DNA of 64,000 nucleotides. Origin: Pyrocephalus nanus (Eukaryota; Chordata; Aves; Passeriformes; Tyrannidae). Both the position numbers and the translations under genes were made by a program. Position 1 is the first letter of the stretch. Every line of letters begins with the position of its first letter. This document shows, piece after piece, positions 40,201 to 51,835 of the stretch. Location of the stretch: assembly GCA_038380795.1 (NCBI GenBank), contig CM076281.1, positions 1-64,000 on the forward strand, in the 5' to 3' direction. Under the pieces are notes generated by a model. The model was not told the origin of the DNA. It saw only the letters and a program-made list of their open reading frames with translations, and did no database searches.

Positions 40201-40216
40201 TCCCCCCTTTTTTCCT
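40201..40216 (-). other. Candidate retroviral polypurine tract, unit 1
   Basis: On the minus strand a run AGGAAAAAAGGGGGGA lies downstream of the integrase C-terminus and is followed at once by TGCTGTCC. A purine run of this form directly before a TG is the classic 3' polypurine tract next to an LTR; it primes plus-strand DNA synthesis in retroviruses. An equivalent lies at 48,572-48,587 in unit 2. The local position and form support the call, but no LTR pair was aligned. Confidence 0.55.
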
Positions 40217-40383
40217 GACACTTGGCCATTAGGCCAAGGTCTCCTTATTGAAAGCACAGCTGGACTCCTGAGTGACTACAAGAGCTACAGCCCTGAATCG
40301 TAACACAGGCTGAGGGACAAACACGGATGATAACTTGGAAGGATCCAGTTTGTTCCGCTGGAATCCAAAGGAGCTTTCCCAAC

Positions 40384-41665
40384 TCAAAAATAAGGTGCCC
40401 AAGGTCCCTCTTCTGCAACTTGAACTGCTAGAAATGGGATCAACCAGGCCTGCAAAGGCCCTTTCCACTTCACCTGGAGAGGCTGGGAGTCCCACCGCCT
40501 GACAGGGACCCAACGGCTGGGCAGGAACGGACGGGCTGGGGTGTCCGATCCATCGGCCGAGGCGTCCCCGTCAATTTCGGGAGTTTCTGCAGGGCAGATC
40601 CTAAAGCCAGCAAAGAATGATGAGGATCGCTTTTTGCTTTCGTGGGAATATCTCCTGCAATATGGGGAGCTTGATAAGGCCTCCTGGTGCAACAAGGACA
40701 CACTTATGGCCATCTCTTCAGAGGATCTACTAGCACTGAGAAGGTATCACTGCCCTCCTTCCAGGGCTAACTCAGCAAACCCTGTTTACAAAGAGTCTCC
40801 AGGAGGATTTCCAGCTTTTGGGGCTCTCTGTTAACTCTTTTCCCACAGTGGTAGCTGGGACTATCACCTGCCCTACAGGGGTAACAGCCCAGAAAGTTAA
40901 CTGGGAGGGATGCCAGTCACTCCAAGTCCCTCCTCAGGGCTGCTCTCTGCACACCTTCTCCTTCGTTTTCCCTCCCGAGCAAAGGGGCTTCAAAGGGTTT
41001 GGAGAGATGCGGCAGAGCCAGAGCTCTCCTTGGGGAATGCCTGAGGTACCTAAAGGCTGCCCTTGCACCATCTATTCAAGACAGGAAACTTACAGGGGAT
41101 TTCAAAAGTTTGCATCGGTCTTACCGCATATGCGTAGAAAGTCATCCAGAGTCCTCACCGTCCTACCATTGCCAGGAAGGCGCTTCATGGACTGCCTGTG
41201 GCTCAGGGAGGACTCCGGTGGCTTCGTTTCCTCCTTTGCAATTTCCAGAGTTTCTCCTTAAAAAGCAAAGGTTTCTTGGCTGGCCTTGATCCAGGACACA
41301 GAGCAAAAGGCATCTTTTAAATCTACTGCTGGCATTCTGATTTTCAAGGATACTGGGCTTGCCTTACCCGTACAGATCCCAGCTTAGGGCTAATACCTAC
41401 AGGCTCTGCCCTCTTCCATTTTCCTGGAATTCCACTGGCCCACACCACAGGAACAACTGCATCTGCCACTCCAGTCGGGACGGCGCTGCTGACGGGAGTT
41501 ACATCCTGCACAAGAAGAGCTGCTGCTCTCACACATTTAGTTTCAGCAACTACAGTTTCCATCTCCCCATTTTCCAAGTTCCTCCTCCAGCCGAGGAATT
41601 ACCCAGTGTATTCCCAGTTTAACCCCTGTCACAACAACCACCTTCACAGTGCCATCGCTTAATTC
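40384..41665 (-). pseudogene. ERV pol fossil, unit 1: partial protease, RT, RNase H side, integrase C-terminus
   Basis: This is a decayed, heavily deleted pol of gammaretrovirus-like (class I ERV) type, read leftward. In order: a protease piece with the GVKLG / WVIPRL stretch at 41,586-41,665; the protease-RT linker and RT start at 41,344-41,577 (VVWASGIPGKW, then RVRQAQYP); the RT motif-A block VDLKDAF at 41,306-41,326, which holds the first catalytic Asp; then FAF and a stop near 41,258. The palm with the YxDD box is missing. RALALPHLSKPFE at about 40,978-41,030 marks the RT connection side of RNase H. An integrase C-terminal stretch, WVPVRRWDSQP then VKWKGP, lies at about 40,390-40,515. 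Frameshifts and stops separate every block, so no protein can be made. Family assignment is by motif order and is not searched. Confidence 0.75.
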
Positions 41666-41670
41666 TTAAG

Positions 41671-43356
41671 AAAGGGGGGGAGAGAAAAAGGAGGGACGAG
41701 AAAAAGGGGGGACGAGAAAAAGGGGGGACGAGAAAAAGGGGGGACGAGAAAAAGGGGGGACGAGAAAAAAAATGGACGAGAAAAAGGGGGGACGAGAAAA
41801 AGGGGGGACGAGAAGAAGGGGGGCCGGGAAGAAAAGGGGCCGAGAAGAAGGGGGGCAGAGAAAAGGGGGGGCCGAGAAAAGGGGGGGCCGAGAAAAGGGG
41901 GGGCCGAGAAGAAGGGGGGCCGGGAAGAAAAGGGGCCGAGAAGAAGGGGGGCCGGGAAGAAAAGGGGCCGAGAAGAAGGGGGACCGAGAAAAAGGGGGGC
42001 CGAGAAAAGGGGGGGCCGAGAAAAAGGGGGGACGAGAAAAAGGGGGGACGAGAAAAAGGGGGGAGGAGAACAAGGGGGGAGGAGAACAAGAGGGGACACG
42101 AGAAAGAGGGGACGCGAAAAAGGGGGGACGCGAAAAAGGGGGACGCGAAAAAGGGGGACGCGAAAAAGGGGGACGCGAGAAAGGGGGACGGGAGAAAGGG
42201 GGACGCGAGAAAGGGGGGACGCGAGAAAGGGGGGACGCGAGAAAGGGGGGACGCGAAAAAAGGGGGACGCGAAAAAGGGGGGACGCGAAAAAGGGGGGAC
42301 GCGAAAAAGAGGGGACGCGAAAAAGAGGGGACGCGAAAAAAAAGAGGGGACGCGAAAAAAAAGAGGGGACGCGAAAAAGAGGGGACGCGAAAAAAGTGGG
42401 ACGCGAAAAAGGGGGGACGCAAAAAGGGGGGACGCGAAAAAGGGGGTCGCGAAAAAGGGGGGACGCGAAAAAGGGGGGACGCGAAAAAGGGGGGACGCGA
42501 AAAAGAGGGGACGAGAAGAAAGGGGAAGAGAAGAAGGGGGACGAGAAGAAGGGGGACGAGAAGAAGGGGGACGAGAAGAAGGGGGACGAGAAGAAGGGGG
42601 ACGAGAAGAAGGGGGACGAGAAGAAGGGGGACGAGAAAAGGGGGGACGAGAAAAGGGGGGAAAGAAGAAGGGGGGAAAAGAAGAAGGGGGGAAAAGAAGA
42701 AGGGGGGAAAAGAAGAAGGGGGGAAAAAAAGAAGGGGGGAAAAGAAGAAGGGGAGAAAAGAAGAAGGGGGGAAAAGAAGAAGGGGGGACGAGAAGAAGGG
42801 GAGAAAAGAAGAAGGGGGGAAAAGAAGAAGGGGGGACGAGAAGAAGGGGGGACGAGAAGAAGGGGGGACGAGAAGAAGGGGGGACGAGAAGAAGGGGGGA
42901 CGAGAAGAAGAGGGACGCGAGAAAAAGGGGGGGCGAGAAAAAGGGGGGGCGAGAAAAATGGGGGGCGAGAAAAAGGGGGGGGCGAGAAAAAGGGGGGGCG
43001 AGAAAAAGGGGGGGCGAGAAAAAGGGGGGACGAGAAAAAGGGGGGACGAGAAAAAGGGGGGACGAGAAAAAGGGGGACGAGAAAAAGGGGGACGAGAAAA
43101 AGGGGGACGAGAAAAAGGGGGACGAGAAAAAGGGGGACGAGAAAAAGGGGGACGAGAAAAAGAGGGGGCGAGAAAAAGAGGGGGCGAGAAAAAGGGCGGA
43201 TGAGAAAAAAGGGGGACGAAAAAAAGGGGGACGAAAAAAAGGGGGACGAAAAAAAGGGGGACGAAAAAAAGGGGGACGAAAAAAGGGGGGATGAAAAAAA
43301 GGGGGGACGAGAAGAAGTGGGGAAGAAAAAAAGGGGGAACGAGAAAAAGGAAAAAA
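41671..43356. repeat. G/A-rich minisatellite, second array
   Basis: The unit type is that of the 10.4-kb array, arranged in ordered blocks: GACGAGAAAAAGG at the left edge, then GGCCGAGAAAAGG / GGCCGGGAAGAAAAGG (41,820-42,020), GACGCGAAAAAGG (42,110-42,510), GACGAGAAGAAGG (42,535-42,640), GAAAAGAAGAAGG (42,655-42,840), GGGCGAGAAAAAG (42,920-43,030) and GACGAAAAAAAGG (43,210-43,310). It interrupts a retroviral protease fossil on its left side. Confidence 0.95.
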
Positions 43357-45837
43357 CCTCCACAACAGCCCAGCAGGTTTCTGGGGGAACCCGAATTATT
43401 TCTGCAGTTCACAAGCTGCACATCCCTAAAGCATTCCCTTGGGAACACTCAGCTTTCCACAAGCATTTCCTACTTCAGTTTGGACTTCCAGCACATTTAA
43501 AGACAATTTAAATCAGAATGAAGGGACTTGATGACAACACAGCATTGGGTCAGGGACATCAGGACACTCAAACCATACTCACTGTGGACTCTCCAGCCCC
43601 AGCACTCCTGGAGCCTCCTCATTTCTCACAGAGACTCACTTCTGTTTCAAGGACTCCCATCAGGAAATGGATCCCTGTTCCCAGAAGCAAATTTCAAGGG
43701 TCTTCTTACAACCTGCAAACCACAAGAATGACCAAGGGCAGCTTCTGGCAGAGGACACAAAGAGGATTGTGGGGATCACACACCTTGACCTGGGAGGGCT
43801 CCAGCTTTCACCTGCCATCCCCAAGCAGTTCTAGATTTTCATGCTGCTTTGCTTCACAGGCCTTTTCTGCCAAGCTCGCTGCTGGAGGATTTTGTCTGGT
43901 CTTGAGACGTGTCTTACAAAGCTGAGCTTTATGAGAACTGAGGCACTTTTCATTATTCCTGACTCTTCCAGGGCTGCACTTGCCAGGATCCTTTGGGCAC
44001 AAGGGAGCTTCCAGACTGCCCCAAACCTTCACAGCCCACTTGCTCTTCTTACCACAGCTGGACCTGGTGAGTGTCCCTTCAGAAAGAGAAGGCAATGAAC
44101 CTTTCTGAAACCAGAACCTCCCCAGCTTTGCTTTCCCATTCCATGTTTTGTTCCCTACACAACTGAGGCCCTTTCAGGCCTTGCCCAGTGGCAGCCAAGG
44201 AATCCAACCCAAGAACCTGCCAGGGAGCAGCGTCTGTGCCACAGCAGCAGCATTCCAGGCCTGGCACTGCCGACCCTCCGCTTCTCCCAACAGCTCCAGT
44301 GGCATCACAACTTGTCCCCAAGGCAGAAAGGCTCCTTTTGGGAGCACCATGAGCCATCTATACTGTAGCGCTGGAATTCCATCTCCTGAACAAGCTGGGA
44401 GAAGCAGGGAACAAACCAGGACCTTACAGGTCAATTAGGGACACCAAACAGCAGCTCCAAGAAAGGTACTGAGTCAACACCTCACCAAAGACACACGACA
44501 GCAAGGCCTAACACCTAGACAATCATTTCAGTTTTCAATTTATAAAGTCAAACTAAAGTAAAGCTTTTCAGACACTTGGGAAGACTCAATCCTATTGTAA
44601 CCAGTTTGTGGGACTCGTTCCCAGCCTCCTGAGGTTCATTTCCCACCTCACTCGTGGCTGCACTAGACCTGGCTACACACACACACATAAAAGGAGCTGC
44701 TGCAACTTGTCCAGTTTCCTGCTTCTCCTTGAAACTCCTCCAGCTGTTTACCCAGCTCTCCAGGGTCCATTCCTTTGCCCACTGGACTTGTTCCCAGGGC
44801 TGCCAGGGCCACCCTGGGCTCTCACCTGCCCTCACACTGAGTGACCTTTCCCAGCCCCGAGTCCATCCAGCACTGACCGAGCTGCTGGAGGCTGCAGTTC
44901 TCTCTGCTCCTTCCCTTCCTCTGCCTGGAGAACACCCCTTCCAGCTCCTGCACCCCCACCTCTTACCTCCCAGAAAAGCAGAGCTGCGTCCTCCTGGATC
45001 CTCCAGCTGGACGCTGCTGGCTCTGTGCAGCTCCCACCCTGCAGCAGGGATGGCAAAGGGAGCTGGGACACCACTGCCCCCAAACCTGCCCAGTCTCCAG
45101 CTGCTGCACACACCTGCTGTTGTGCCCACGGGCAAGGCACTTGAGGAAACAACTCCTCACAAGTCACAGGATAATAGGAACAGTTGAAACAAACCCAATC
45201 CAACACATCAGATACAGATTTATGGGATCTGATAAATGAGCAAGGTATCAAATCCTGACTGCCTCGAGAGACAGAACTGTGGCTAAGCAGTAATCTCTCC
45301 CCCACGGCCCCCTCACGCTCCACCCCCAGCCCACAGGGCAGCTGGGCAGCCCCGGCGCAGCCGATCCCGCAGTCTCCGGGAACTGCCACAATTCCTATGG
45401 GTGCGTCCACCCGCAGGGGAGGCTGCGGGGCGGCTACAAGAGGCTCCTGCTGGCCAGACTCTGACCAACAGAGCCGGCTTTAGGCCAGGCCTGGCACTAT
45501 CCGGCTGTGGGTATGGGCAGCTTCTCGGGAGCTCCAAGTTGGCCACCCCTGGAGCGCTGGCCGGGTGCCCCAGCAGGGCCAAGGGTGGAGGGCACGGAAC
45601 AGCTGCACACACCTGGCCTGCCTTTCTCCAGCAACACTCACACCAACTGCACACTTCAGCCAGGGCACCTGAGCACAGGCAGCCTTCACCCTGTTCCTCA
45701 GGGGCAGCAGCCCCTGGGCAGCAACTCTCGGGGAACTTCTCATCCTTTCCCTTCGCTCCTTTGATCCCTGGTCAGGATAGACACATGCAAGAAACAACTT
45801 CTTGGAGGAGATGCCATAGACAACAACTCCCTATTGT

Positions 45838-46320
45838 TCATAAAATCAGTGTAATTACTATGATTAGTGGATGAAATAAAGTCTTCAAAAACTTCCTATC
45901 CGATGGTGAGAATGCTGTAAATATATCCCCCCAGGAGTGAGCAGTGAGTTGTTCTACCTGATGCCCAAAGGTCACCAATGGACCTCCTCTATTTACTGTT
46001 TGCATTTGGTGATCAAGTCTCATCCAGCCACCCTCCAGGGGGGCAGGTAAACCTGCCCTGCCTGCCCTGCCCAGGGAAAGGGAACTGACCCCAGTGTTCC
46101 TCAGCACAAGGCAGCCCTTGGAAATATCCACTGCCATTCCACAGTCAGGGAAAGCAACAAGCACTCCACAAGGCTGCTGTGGCACAGGACCAATCTGAAG
46201 CTCAGCTTTTCTCTTTACCACTTCACCTTGTTTGCCACCTCGTTCTATCATCAAAACTTGCTGTCCTTGCACCTTTTTAGGCTGACCATGAGTTGAAGAG
46301 GCCTCCGCTCCAGCACCCAC
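45838..46320 (-). pseudogene. Possible ERV env-like fragment, unit 2
   Basis: This is an identical copy of 37,467-37,949 at a shift of 8,371 bp. The same reservations apply. Confidence 0.25.
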
Positions 46321-46580
46321 ATGGGCCTGAGCCCTTTGACAAGATCCATTTTTCCAAGGAATTCAAAGCTCCACCTGAGGGCCATGGGCTTTTCTCACCC
46401 ACCCTTGTGCTGGAGCTTGGCCTTCATCTCACTCTGCCTTCACTTCTTGCAGTGGCTGCACCATTTCCTGCCCTGCCTTGGCTGGAGCTCAGCATCCTGA
46501 TCCCATCCCTGCCAGCCCCCGGAACCGCTGACTCAGCAATGGGGGGCCCTCCATTGCCAAGTGCACGCTCCCGTCGGGGC

Positions 46581-47011
46581 TCATGGGGGGAGCAGGAGGT
46601 CAAAGGCTCCAGCCCTCCTGGGACAACCTTCCACCACTACAACCAACAAAGGAGCCTCTCCAGCCCTGCCTCCAAAAGCATCCTGAACAAACCCAGTCCA
46701 GCTCCACGGGACAAACTGCTCCCTGTCTGCCCAGTCCAATCTGATCCCAGAGGCTCCCAGCTCATGCAGCCCAACTGCCCAGGAGATCACAGACTCCCTG
46801 GTCTTTGCTTTAAACCTCTCCAGAACACCAGCAAGTTCAGGCTGAGTAAAATCCTCCACCACATCAGGCCTGACCGGATAACCATCGGGGTCACCTTCCA
46901 CTTTCCCTCCTGTTATTTGCTGTGCTTCAGCAAACACTTCACCCTCTGAAACACGCTCTAAAGCAGTTAAATCACAAGCATCTCCACCCCAGTTTTTTTG
47001 GATCCCAACCT
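46581..47011 (-). pseudogene. Possible ERV gag-like fragment, unit 2
   Basis: This copy of 38,210-38,640 carries the same TAAAT insertion and stop. The conserved frame across units reflects recent duplication and is not evidence of selection. Confidence 0.33.
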
Positions 47012-47132
47012 ATCCCAGCCTCTGCAGTCACAGCATGCACTGGTTTACTTGACCACTTTGCTTCTCATATTTATATTGGGCTACCTGGAGAGTCACTTCT
47101 GCTACTGTTTGACAACTGTCTAACCTGGCCCT

Positions 47133-47505
47133 TCATAGGCCACACTGTTTTTCACTGGCCCACACCACAGGAACAACTGCATCTGCCGCTTCAGTTGGGA
47201 CGGTGCTGCTGACGGGAGTTACTTCCTGCACAAGAAGAGCTGCTGCTCTCACACATTTAGTTTCAGCAACTACAGTTTCCATCTCCCCATTTTCCAAGTT
47301 GATTTCTGCCTCAACTTGTCCAACCAATCTCTTCCGAGCAAAGGTTTAGGGGAGCTTGCAAATTAACCAACCGAGGAATTACCCAGTGTTTTCCCAGTTT
47401 AACCCCTGTCACACCAATCACCTTCACAGTGCCATCCCTTAATTCTCCCTCCGGTGTGTTAAGGGCTGAGGAAGCTTGACCTTTGTCTGACCAGGACACG
47501 TGCAA
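47133..47505 (-). pseudogene. ERV protease fossil, unit 2
   Basis: This copy of 38,762-39,134 is shifted by 8,371 bp, with the same DKG change, frame break and truncated linker. I see no difference from unit 1 in this interval. Confidence 0.72.
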
Positions 47506-48030
47506 ACCAAATGCCGGGGACTGGAACCCACACCTTGCACTCCTGCAGCTCTCACAAATCCAGTCAAGAGAAAACAGCCAACGGTACCATCACCACTCCT
47601 TCCTTAATTCCAATCCCACACTCCTTTTGCCGTTAGAGCACCACTTTTAGAACCCAGTTCCAAGTCCATTCCAGAGCTGCATGGCCAGGACGGACAGCTA
47701 TACCTCTGATACTCTCAGGAATGCCTGAATCCATTCCAGGGACCTTGCTTTGAGCTCCCCAGCTTGGGGCACTCGGAGGAGCTCCCCGAAGAACCCTTTC
47801 GGTGCGCGCCAGAGTCCTCCGAGTGTCCCCGAGCCTGGGGTGCACCAACAGCACTGTCCCTCCAGGGGGGCCCAATCTGCTCCCGAAATGCAGCGGGACC
47901 TTGCCCGTGTCCCAGACTGCTCCGGGGATCTGAGGGCCTTCCCGAGAACATCTCGGTGCCGGCATGAAGGTCCAGAGATCCCTGGGAACCACGGGAGAGC
48001 AGGCACAGAGTCCCTGCCGGGGGGCCAATT

Positions 48031-48571
48031 TGGCTGCCTGAAAGCAGCTTGGCAAAGAAGCCTCTAAGACTCAGCTGGTGAGTTTTAGAAGCCAGGCATT
48101 CCTTGCTGACAACACCCTGCAGTGATCCCAGCCCACCGGGGGTCCTGGCCATCAGCTCCCGCATACAGAGGGGTCTCCACTGCAGCTGAAGGGAGGGCTT
48201 AGCATTCCAGGAGGGTTCATTTGGTTCCCTGCATTCCTGTTCCACGCTCAGGACATTCCCCAGCACTTACAACCATACACACCTACCCTGATAAGGTTTC
48301 TGAGGGGCTTCATCAAGGGGCCTCCGAGGTCTTCTCTGTCTGGAGCCCCCAAAGTCCCAAGTGCCTGCCTTAGGAACCTCAAAAGACAACTCGCCTGCTG
48401 ACAGAGGAACTTGGGTGCTGCTTGGCTGCTGCCTCAGTTCCCGTCTTCCTTGTTTCTTCACCTCGCTGGCTTAGTTCCTTTCAATCCCCTGGCTCAGCTC
48501 TGTGCACTTTCCACGCCACAGCCCACTGCAAAAAGTATCAGCTCTCGTTACACCTCAAAACTCGGACAGCA
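48031..48571 (-). repeat. Candidate ERV LTR, unit 2
   Basis: This copy of the 39,660-40,200 segment is shifted by 8,371 bp, with its polypurine tract at 48,572-48,587. In unit 3 only the part next to the putative primer-binding site remains (about 56,510-56,918), and it is a more diverged version. Confidence 0.4.
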
Positions 48572-48754
48572 TCCCCCCTTTTTTCCTGACACTTGGCCAT
48601 TAGGCCAAGGTCTCCTTATTGAAAGCACAGCTGGACTCCTGAGTGACTACAAGAGCTACAGCCCTGAATCGTAACACAGGCTGAGGGACAAACACGGATG
48701 ATAACTTGGAAGGATCCAGTTTGTTCCGCTGGAATCCAAAGGAGCTTTCCCAAC

Positions 48755-50036
48755 TCAAAAATAAGGTGCCCAAGGTCCCTCTTCTGCAACTTGAACTGCT
48801 AGAAATGGGATCAACCAGGCCTGCAAAGGCCCTTTCCACTTCACCTGGAGAGGCTGGGAGTCCCACCGCCTGACAGGGACCCAACGGCTGGGCAGGAACG
48901 GACGGGCTGGGGTGTCCGATCCATCGGCCGAGGCGTCCCCGTCAATTTCGGGAGTTTCTGCAGGGCAGATCCTAAAGCCAGCAAAGAATGATGAGGATCG
49001 CTTTTTGCTTTCGTGGGAATATCTCCTGCAATATGGGGAGCTTGATAAGGCCTCCTGGTGCAACAAGGACACACTTATGGCCATCTCTTCAGAGGATCTA
49101 CTAGCACTGAGAAGGTATCACTGCCCTCCTTCCAGGGCTAACTCAGCAAACCCTGTTTACAAAGAGTCTCCAGGAGGATTTCCAGCTTTTGGGGCTCTCT
49201 GTTAACTCTTTTCCCACAGTGGTAGCTGGGACTATCACCTGCCCTACAGGGGTAACAGCCCAGAAAGTTAACTGGGAGGGATGCCAGTCACTCCAAGTCC
49301 CTCCTCAGGGCTGCTCTCTGCACACCTTCTCCTTCGTTTTCCCTCCCGAGCAAAGGGGCTTCAAAGGGTTTGGAGAGATGCGGCAGAGCCAGAGCTCTCC
49401 TTGGGGAATGCCTGAGGTACCTAAAGGCTGCCCTTGCACCATCTATTCAAGACAGGAAACTTACAGGGGATTTCAAAAGTTTGCATCGGTCTTACCGCAT
49501 ATGCGTAGAAAGTCATCCAGAGTCCTCACCGTCCTACCATTGCCAGGAAGGCGCTTCATGGACTGCCTGTGGCTCAGGGAGGACTCCGGTGGCTTCGTTT
49601 CCTCCTTTGCAATTTCCAGAGTTTCTCCTTAAAAAGCAAAGGTTTCTTGGCTGGCCTTGATCCAGGACACAGAGCAAAAGGCATCTTTTAAATCTACTGC
49701 TGGCATTCTGATTTTCAAGGATACTGGGCTTGCCTTACCCGTACAGATCCCAGCTTAGGGCTAATACCTACAGGCTCTGCCCTCTTCCATTTTCCTGGAA
49801 TTCCACTGGCCCACACCACAGGAACAACCGCATCTGCCACTCCAGTCGGGACGGCGCTGCTGACGGGAGTTACATCCTGCACAAGAAGAGCTGCTGCTCT
49901 CACACATTTAGTTTCAGCAACTACAGTTTCCATCTCCCCATTTTCCAAGTTCCTCCTCCAGCCGAGGAATTACCCAGTGTATTCCCAGTTTAACCCCTGT
50001 CACAACAACCACCTTCACAGTGCCATCGCTTAATTC
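48755..50036 (-). pseudogene. ERV pol fossil, unit 2
   Basis: This is the copy of the fossil at 40,384-41,665, shifted by 8,371 bp, with the same stops and deletions. The only change I see is in the linker: CAACCGC near 49,826 against CAACTGC in unit 1. Shared lesions mean the element was already dead before the 8.4-kb unit was duplicated. Unit 3 lacks this segment. Confidence 0.75.
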
Positions 50037-50041
50037 TTAAG

Positions 50042-51835
50042 AAAGGGGGGGAGAGAAAAAGGAGGGACGAGAAAAAGGGGGGACGAGAAAAAGGGGGGAC
50101 GAGAAAAAAAATGGACGAGAAAAAGGGGGGACGAGAAAAAGGGGGGACGAGAAAAAGGGGGGACGAGAAGAAGGGGGGCCGGGAAGAAAAGGGGCCGAGA
50201 AGAAGGGGGGCCGAGAAAAGGGGGGGCCGAGAAAAGGGGGGGCCGAGAAAAGGGGGGGCCGAGAAGAAGGGGGGCCGGGAAGAAAAGGGGCCGAGAAGAA
50301 GGGGGGCCGGGAAGAAAAGGGGCCGAGAAGAAGGGGGACCGAGAAAAAGGGGGGCCGAGAAAAAGGGGGGACGAGAAAAAGGGGGGACGAGAAAAAGGGG
50401 GGACGAGAAAAAGGGGGGACGAGAAAAGAGGGGGGACGAGAACAAGGGGGACGAGAAAAAGGGGGGACGAGAAAAAGGGGGGACGAGAAAAAGGGGGGAC
50501 GAGAAAAAGGGGGGACGAGAAAAGAGGGGGGACGAGAACAAGGGGGGGGACGAGAACAAGGGGGACGAGAACAAGGGGGACGAGAAAAAGGGGGGAGGAG
50601 AACAAGGGGGGAGGAGAACAAGAGGGGACACGAGAAAGGGGGGACGCGAAAAAGGGGGGACGCGAAAAAGGGGGGACGCGAAAAAGGGGGACGCGAAAAA
50701 GGGGGACGCGAAAAAGGGGGACGCGAGAAAGGGGGACGCGAGAAAGGGGGACGCGAGAAAGGGGGACGCGAGAAAGGGGGACGCGAGAAAGGGGGGACGC
50801 GAGAAAGGGGGGACGCGAAAAAAGGGGGACGCGAAAAAGGGGGGACACGAAAAAGGGGGGACGCGAAAAAGAGGGGACGCGAAAAAGAGGGGACGCGAAA
50901 AAAAAGAGGGGACGCGAAAAAGAGGGGACGCGAAAAAAGTGGGACGCGAAAAAGGGGGGACGCAAAAAGGGGGGACGCGAAAAAGGGGGTCGCGAAAAAG
51001 GGGGGACGCGAAAAAGGGGGGACGCGAAAAAGAGGGGACGAGAAGAAAGGGGAAGAGAAGAAGGGGGACGAGAAGAAGGGGGACGAGAAGAAGGGGGACG
51101 AGAAGAAGGGGGACGAGAAGAAGGGGGACGAGAAGAAGGGGGACGAGAAGAAGGGGGACGAGAAGAAGGGGGACGAGAAAAGGGGGGACGAGAAAAGGGG
51201 GGAAAGAAGAAGGGGGGAAAAGAAGAAGGGGGGAAAAGAAGAAGGGGGGAAAAGAAGAAGGGGGGAAAAGAAGAAGGGGGGAAAAGAAGAAGGGGGGAAA
51301 AGAAGAAGGGGAGAAAAGAAGAAGGGGGGAAAAGAAGAAGGGGGGACGAGAAGAAGGGGAGAAAAGAAGAAGGGGGGACGAGAAGAAGGGGGGACGAGAA
51401 GAAGGGGGGACGAGAAGAAGGGGGGACGAGAAGAAGAGGGACGCGAGAAAAAGGGGGGGCAAGAAAAAGGGGGGGCGAGAAAAATGGGGGGCGAGAAAAA
51501 GGGGGTCGAGAAAAAGGGGGGGCGAGAAAAAGGGGGGGCGAGAAAAAGGGGGGGCGAGAAAAAGGGGGGACGAGAAAAAGGGGGGACGAGAAAAAGGGGG
51601 GACGAGAAAAAGGGGGACGAGAAAAAGGGGGACGAGAAAAAGGGGGACGAGAAAAAGGGGGACGAGAAAAAGAGGGGGCGAGAAAAAGAGGGGGCGAGAA
51701 AAAGGGCGGACGAGAAAAAAGGGGGACGAAAAAAAGGGGGACGAAAAAAGGGGGACGAAAAAAGGGGGGATGAAAAAAAGGGGGGACGAGAAGAAGTGGG
51801 GAAGAAAAAAAGGGGGAACGAGAAAAAGGAAAAAA
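50042..51835. repeat. G/A-rich minisatellite, third array
   Basis: The blocks follow the same order as in 41,671-43,356, confirming common descent. The main difference is an insertion around 50,400-50,590 in which a module with AAAAGAGGGGGGACGAGAAC occurs twice (near 50,425 and 50,520). Shorter block lengths elsewhere partly offset it, giving a net gain of about 108 bp. Confidence 0.95.

Larger units (their letters stand above)
34984..43356. repeat. Macro-tandem unit 1 (8,373 bp: spacer 34,984-41,670 plus satellite 41,671-43,356)
   Basis: A 6,687-bp spacer followed by 1,686 bp of G/A-rich minisatellite forms a unit that starts again at 43,357. The spacer aligns to unit 2 with only a handful of differences that I can find, for example ACGTCCC versus ACATCCC near 35,048, CCCATTG versus CCTATTG near 36,220, a 2-bp CA-repeat length change near 36,305, and AGAGCTGG versus AGAGCCGG near 37,100. 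The spacer holds ERV fossils from about 37.5 to 41.67 kb. Its first 2.4 kb, 34,984-37,460, has no feature I recognise beyond the short CA run. Confidence 0.95.
43357..51835. repeat. Macro-tandem unit 2 (8,479 bp: spacer 43,357-50,041 plus satellite 50,042-51,835)
   Basis: This is the second full copy, with a 6,685-bp spacer and a 1,794-bp satellite. The unit is about 106 bp longer than unit 1, nearly all of it in the satellite. Spacer positions are those of unit 1 plus 8,371 to 8,373. Near-identity over 6.7 kb points to recent duplication or ongoing homogenisation. Confidence 0.95.
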
